From contig NZ_OY776576.1 in the NCBI RefSeq assembly GCF_963675815.1, positions 186,001 through 250,000 on the forward strand: a DNA stretch of 64,000 bases, written 5' to 3'. Origin of the DNA: an uncultured Desulfuromusa sp. (GTDB taxonomy: Bacteria; Desulfobacterota; Desulfuromonadia; Desulfuromonadales; Geopsychrobacteraceae). Below are positions 61,122 through 64,000 of this stretch, piece by piece. Positions within the stretch are counted from its first letter, which is position 1. Every line of letters starts with the position of its first letter. Position numbers and translations under genes: made by a program. The notes below the pieces were generated by a model. That model had not been told where the DNA came from and did no database searches. It worked only from the letters and a program-made list of their open reading frames with translations.

Positions 61122-61642
61122 TGAAAAAACAGCTGGAAATCGAAAGAAAATTTATTTTGCCACAGATCCCCGAGGAATTGATTCATCATGTTCAGGGGGA
61201 TGAAATCAAACAAGGATATCTGTTGCGGGAGAGTGGCCGGGAATTAAGGATCCGTCAACGCAACCATGATTACCGGATGACTCTGAAACAGGGAGGCGGC
61301 TTGTCGCGCATCGAACAGGAGTGCCCTATTCCAGCGGAGCAGTTTGAAATGCTCTGGCCGTTAACGGCAGGTCGGCAGATTGAAAAAATCCGCTATACAA
61401 TCAAACAGGAAGATCTTCTCTTTGAGATTGACCTGTTTAAAGGGAATCTGGTTCCATTGATTATTCTGGAAGTTGAGTTTGAAAATCTGGAGCAGAGTCG
61501 TCAGTTTCAAGTGCCGACTTTCGCCAGTCGGGAAGTCACTGAAGACGAAAGCTATAAAAATGCAATTCTGGCAACCGCTGGCTTGCCGGATTCTTTTGCA
61601 ACCCAGCAAAGCACTGCAGCCATGGTGAAAGGACCTCAATGA
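61121..61642 (+). CDS. CYTH-domain protein (triphosphate tunnel metalloenzyme)
   Basis: 173 residues from ATG 61121, overlapping the ParA stop as TGATG. The ExExK metal motif is present at the very start (LEIERKFILP), followed by IKQGYLLRESGRELRIRQRN, YRMTLKQGGGLSRIEQE and FEIDLFKGNLVPLIILEVEF, which place the acidic and basic residues of the tunnel. Such enzymes hydrolyse inorganic tripolyphosphate or related triphosphates, and some are adenylate cyclases. In this context tripolyphosphate left by Ppx is a plausible substrate. The extra C-terminal tail of about 20 residues is low in structure. Confidence 0.92.
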   Translation: MKKQLEIERKFILPQIPEELIHHVQGDEIKQGYLLRESGRELRIRQRNHDYRMTLKQGGGLSRIEQECPIPAEQFEMLWPLTAGRQIEKIRYTIKQEDLLFEIDLFKGNLVPLIILEVEFENLEQSRQFQVPTFASREVTEDESYKNAILATAGLPDSFATQQSTAAMVKGPQ

Positions 61643-61818
61643 GCGAGACTAAAAAGAACCGTAAGAACAAAAAGAAAGACAGCCAACTGGTTATTCGGAT
61701 TAATGGCGAGGAGCGTGACCGCTTTGTATCTCTGTGCGATGAACTCGATACCAGCGCAGCCAGAGAAATTCGCAAGTTTATTAAAGGCTTCCTCGCCACA
61801 AACAAAGTGACGGAGTAA
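61639..61818 (+). CDS. 59-residue ribbon-helix-helix-like protein with basic N-terminal tail
   Basis: ATG 61639 overlaps the CYTH stop (ATGA). The tail MSETKKNRKNKKKD is strongly basic. Then a strand-like SQLVIRINGEERDRFVSLCD and a helix pair SAAREIRKFIKGFLATNK follow, which is the size and layout of a ribbon-helix-helix dimerisation domain (Arc/ParG type). In the plasmid ParF-ParG system a similar small RHH protein with a basic flexible tail stimulates the ParA-type ATPase. That makes this a candidate partner for the ATPase two genes upstream. The family is not recognised with certainty. Confidence 0.7.
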   Translation: MSETKKNRKNKKKDSQLVIRINGEERDRFVSLCDELDTSAAREIRKFIKGFLATNKVTE

Positions 61819-61843
61819 ACGGCATCACAAGGGAGGTAAGACA

Positions 61844-62230
61844 ATGTCCAAATCAATTCTTGAAGTTCGGGGGATCGGCCCTTCAACACTGGCCGTTCTG
61901 GCAGAAAATGGAATCAAAACAGCCGAAGATCTGGCATCTCAAGAGGTCAGTCAGATTTCTGCGATGAAAGGCTTCAGTGACATCAGAGCCGCGCAGGTTA
62001 TCGCCGATGCCAAGGCACTGACAGCTATTGAGCAAAAACCAACGACCGAGAAAGAACCGAAGAAAGAAAAAAAGCCAACGCCGAAAAAGAAAGCTAAAAA
62101 AGCCACAAAGAAAAATGTCGAAGAGAAGAAATCCAAAAAAGCAAAAAAATCCAAGCCGGAGAAAAAGAAAGACAAAACGGTAAAAAAAGGAAAGAAAGAC
62201 AAAAAATCGGCTAAAAAAAAGAAGAAATAA
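61844..62230 (+). CDS. Helix-hairpin-helix protein with histone-H1-like lysine tail
   Basis: 128 residues from ATG 61844 with a strong ribosome site (AGGGAGG, 7 bases). Residues 1-60 form tandem helix-hairpin-helix-like motifs: LEVRGIGPSTLAVLAENGIK and ISAMKGFSDIRAAQVIADAK, a fold that binds DNA backbone without sequence preference. Residues 67-128 are almost only Lys with Ala, Pro, Thr and a few Glu (KKEKKPTPKKKAKKATKK and on), like histone H1 or AlgP tails. Lysine-rich tails can bind polyphosphate. It is the last gene of the CHAD operon, and a hairpin follows at 62239. Inferred role: bridge between nucleoid and polyphosphate. Confidence 0.82.
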   Translation: MSKSILEVRGIGPSTLAVLAENGIKTAEDLASQEVSQISAMKGFSDIRAAQVIADAKALTAIEQKPTTEKEPKKEKKPTPKKKAKKATKKNVEEKKSKKAKKSKPEKKKDKTVKKGKKDKKSAKKKKK

Positions 62231-62238
62231 TATCCCGA

Positions 62239-62264
62239 AATCCCGTTGTTACGACAACGGGATT
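62239..62264 (+). terminator. Hairpin after the lysine-rich gene
   Basis: Perfect 11-bp stem AATCCCGTTGT / ACAACGGGATT with a TACG tetraloop, 8 bases after the stop. No T-tract follows on the plus strand, so it may stabilise the 3' end more than terminate. Confidence 0.6.
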
Positions 62265-62369
62265 AAGATATTGATCATTGAAGAATAACTGAAAAATGAT
62301 CTTTCCTCCCTAACACGAACCTCATACTTGTTCTGTATCCTTCGGTGTAAATACTCGGAAGGATACACT

Positions 62370-62495
62370 ATGTTTGTTGTTCTGGTTTTTTCAATTCTGG
62401 CAATCTTGATCGCATATGGATGGCTCAACTATCGCTTGACAAAGCAAAAAGCACATGAACTGGTCAGAGACATCATAAAACACAAAAACCTCTAG
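62370..62495 (+). CDS. 41-residue single-span membrane protein
   Basis: ATG 62370 with AAGGA 5-6 bases upstream. The protein opens MFVVLVFSILAILIAYGWLN (one membrane helix) and ends in a basic amphipathic tail, YRLTKQKAHELVRDIIKHKN plus one residue. The topology is N-out/C-in by the positive-inside rule. There is no close family that I recognise. It follows the CHAD-ParA operon by 140 bases in the same direction. Support: good ribosome site, clear membrane segment and tail, and clean stop. Confidence 0.6.
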   Translation: MFVVLVFSILAILIAYGWLNYRLTKQKAHELVRDIIKHKNL

Positions 62496-62565
62496 TTCTC
62501 TAGTTCCCCCTGTCGCTTCAGTCTTTCCAGCATCCAGATTTAAATGCAAAGGGGGGAGAATCCCG

Positions 62566-63753
62566 TTAACAAGGCAATTGAAGCTGAAAACAACATCCCG
62601 GTAATTGATTGTTTATCAATCTCAGGTGCCCTCCCATCGCCTCTGCAAGAGAACGGGCCATATAGAGTCCGAGCCCAGCACCGGCAGCTTTTTCATGGGT
62701 GACGACTGCGCGATAGAATTTATCGAAAACCTTATTGCGGTCTTCATCATCAATCCCAGGACCGTCATCCTGAACCTCTATCCAGACATGCGAGTCATCT
62801 TTTTCAACGGAAATGACGACATTGCCATCCAGCAGAGAATATTTGAGGGCATTATCAAGCAGACTGGAGATAATTATTTTCAGGCCGGTCGCATGAAGAT
62901 TCAAGAGTAAGTCCTCTGGACAAATCACTTCAAGGTCACAAGCTTTCTGCAATGCCTGCAACTTAAATAGCAGAGTCACCTCGGTTAAAAGATCATGCAA
63001 AATAATGCTTTCACTTTGCAAGTGTTCGGAATTATTCTCCATATTCTTGACCAGCAGATAATTATCCGCAAGGGCACCAAGATATTGAGAGCTATCAACG
63101 ATCTGCCCCGTTAATTCATCTGATTGGTCATAGGACAAATCTGCTGTTGAACTCTGCAGATGTTCCGCAATACCGGAGATCAACGCGAGCTGATTGCGCA
63201 GTTCATGAAACAAAACCTGCTGCCATTGATCCTGTAATTCCGACAAGTTTTGCAAGGAACTGAGACTTTCAGTCAATTGAACACGTTCCCGATGTTGTGC
63301 AATCAGTTGCTGTGCCTTGATAACAACCTCTTTGATGGAATAGGGTTTAGGCAGATACAGATCTGCCCCAAGATCATACCCCTTGATTCGATCATCGGTT
63401 GAGCCAAGAGCACTGAGAACGATGATGGGTGTTTTTGCAATCCGTTGATCATGGTGCGAACGGACCATTTTACAAACTTCCCAGCCATCTAATAATGGCA
63501 GCATTAAATCAAGAAGGATGAGATCAGGCTCTTCCTTGCCCATAATTCTACAGGCTTCTAATCCGTCTTTCGCCACAAAAACATCAAACCCTCGGTGGGC
63601 CAGGTTAAATTCCAGCAGCTCGGCAAGCTCATCTTCATCCTCTACGATCAGGACTTTGCCACAATCCTTAGTCGCTACGGTTAAAAAGTGCTGAGATTCT
63701 TTGTTTTGTTCTGCTTCATATCTGTCAGATGACAATCTTTCAACCCGCCCCAT
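62566..63753 (-). CDS. Receiver - histidine kinase hybrid
   Basis: 395 residues, soluble. The receiver at about 30-150 has VLIVEDEDELAELLEF, phospho-acceptor in LILLDLMLPLLDGWE and K in YLPKPYSIKE. The kinase part has phospho-His region VLFHELRNQLALISGI, where HELRNQ replaces the usual HELRTP, N box LDNALKYS, G1 box QDDGPGIDDED and G2 box GAGLGLYMARSLAEAMGG. GAGGAAG lies 4 bases before ATG 63753. As in the other hybrid of this window the receiver comes first. It is adjacent to the polyphosphate region but on the opposite strand; a link is not shown. Confidence 0.9.
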   Translation of the reverse strand: MGRVERLSSDRYEAEQNKESQHFLTVATKDCGKVLIVEDEDELAELLEFNLAHRGFDVFVAKDGLEACRIMGKEEPDLILLDLMLPLLDGWEVCKMVRSHHDQRIAKTPIIVLSALGSTDDRIKGYDLGADLYLPKPYSIKEVVIKAQQLIAQHRERVQLTESLSSLQNLSELQDQWQQVLFHELRNQLALISGIAEHLQSSTADLSYDQSDELTGQIVDSSQYLGALADNYLLVKNMENNSEHLQSESIILHDLLTEVTLLFKLQALQKACDLEVICPEDLLLNLHATGLKIIISSLLDNALKYSLLDGNVVISVEKDDSHVWIEVQDDGPGIDDEDRNKVFDKFYRAVVTHEKAAGAGLGLYMARSLAEAMGGHLRLINNQLPGCCFQLQLPC

Positions 63754-64000
63754 ATCTTCCTCTTTGTCAAAGAAGTAAACCGACTTAAATTTTTATATGG
63801 AAGATCATCAAAAAAATGTGAGTGAAAGATTAAGATTGGGTGTGGAATGGGTTATTTCATCTCAACAGCCAAGATTTTGTAAAAAAGAGCCATCTAAATT
63901 TATGAGCAAATAAGACCTTTCTTCTACTAACTGAACACTCATTAAATCCTTTCCTCCCACTCATAAACAAACAATTTTTTTATTTTATAAGATGCCGACG

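Overview
The window looks like chromosomal DNA of a moderate-GC (roughly mid-40s to 50 percent by eye) member of the Desulfuromonadia / Desulfuromonadales (Desulfuromonas, Desulfuromusa or Geopsychrobacter type). This is inferred from gene content and protein style: a receiver protein with a long Glu-Pro tract beside two CheW-like proteins, a MucR-type zinc-finger regulator, a selenocysteine-containing SelD with selA and selB, and several receiver-kinase hybrids. No rRNA or other taxonomic marker is present, so the genus is not settled.

Layout. 1-16.7 kb is mostly minus strand: the N-terminal end of valS, a response regulator with two CheW-like proteins, a dGTPase-like HD protein, then a long run (M23 peptidase, secA, receiver-GAF-kinase, argJ, deoB, DUF2914 protein) with recN and nadK upstream. 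16.8-28.4 kb holds rarA-yidD, queG, the mreBCD-PBP2-rodA shape operon, and ppiD-like plus purC. 28.5-33.3 kb is a three-gene plus-strand set: a membrane PAS protein ending in a DEDDh exonuclease, a free exonuclease, and an acetyl-CoA-synthetase-like protein whose catalytic motifs are lost. 33.4-38.0 kb is a selenocysteine operon (selA-selB-selD, with SelD read through an in-frame UGA) that ends in a 54-residue TatA-like gene.

Two tRNA genes follow, and each has a copy of its own 3' end and terminator some distance downstream. tRNA-Ala(GGC) is followed by an ELM1-family gene and a decayed copy of the tRNA tail and terminator. tRNA-Leu(CAA), behind pabB-pabC, is followed by about 6.3 kb of accessory genes (AhpD-like, LysR, a broken ferredoxin-type oxidoreductase, AraC, NmrA-like, DUF1772, SnoaL-like) and then a second tRNA tail and terminator. 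A pair of 100-bp direct repeats lies just inside the second unit. 49.6-52.2 kb is repeat-rich and gene-poor, with an AraC/PAS divergent pair and a decayed lipoprotein gene.

52.3-62.3 kb is a polyphosphate island and the most interesting part of the window. It contains ppk1 with a small zinc-ribbon gene upstream, then ppx-sixA-ppk2, then a translationally coupled set: CHAD protein, ParA-type ATPase, CYTH protein, a 59-residue ribbon-helix-helix-like protein, and a helix-hairpin-helix protein with a histone-H1-like lysine tail. The ppk1/ppx divergent promoter region and the CHAD promoter share a nearly identical 14-bp palindrome. My inference is that this encodes polyphosphate synthesis and breakdown together with a dedicated ParA-based device that positions or segregates polyphosphate granules and attaches them to the nucleoid. 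The window ends with a receiver-kinase hybrid.
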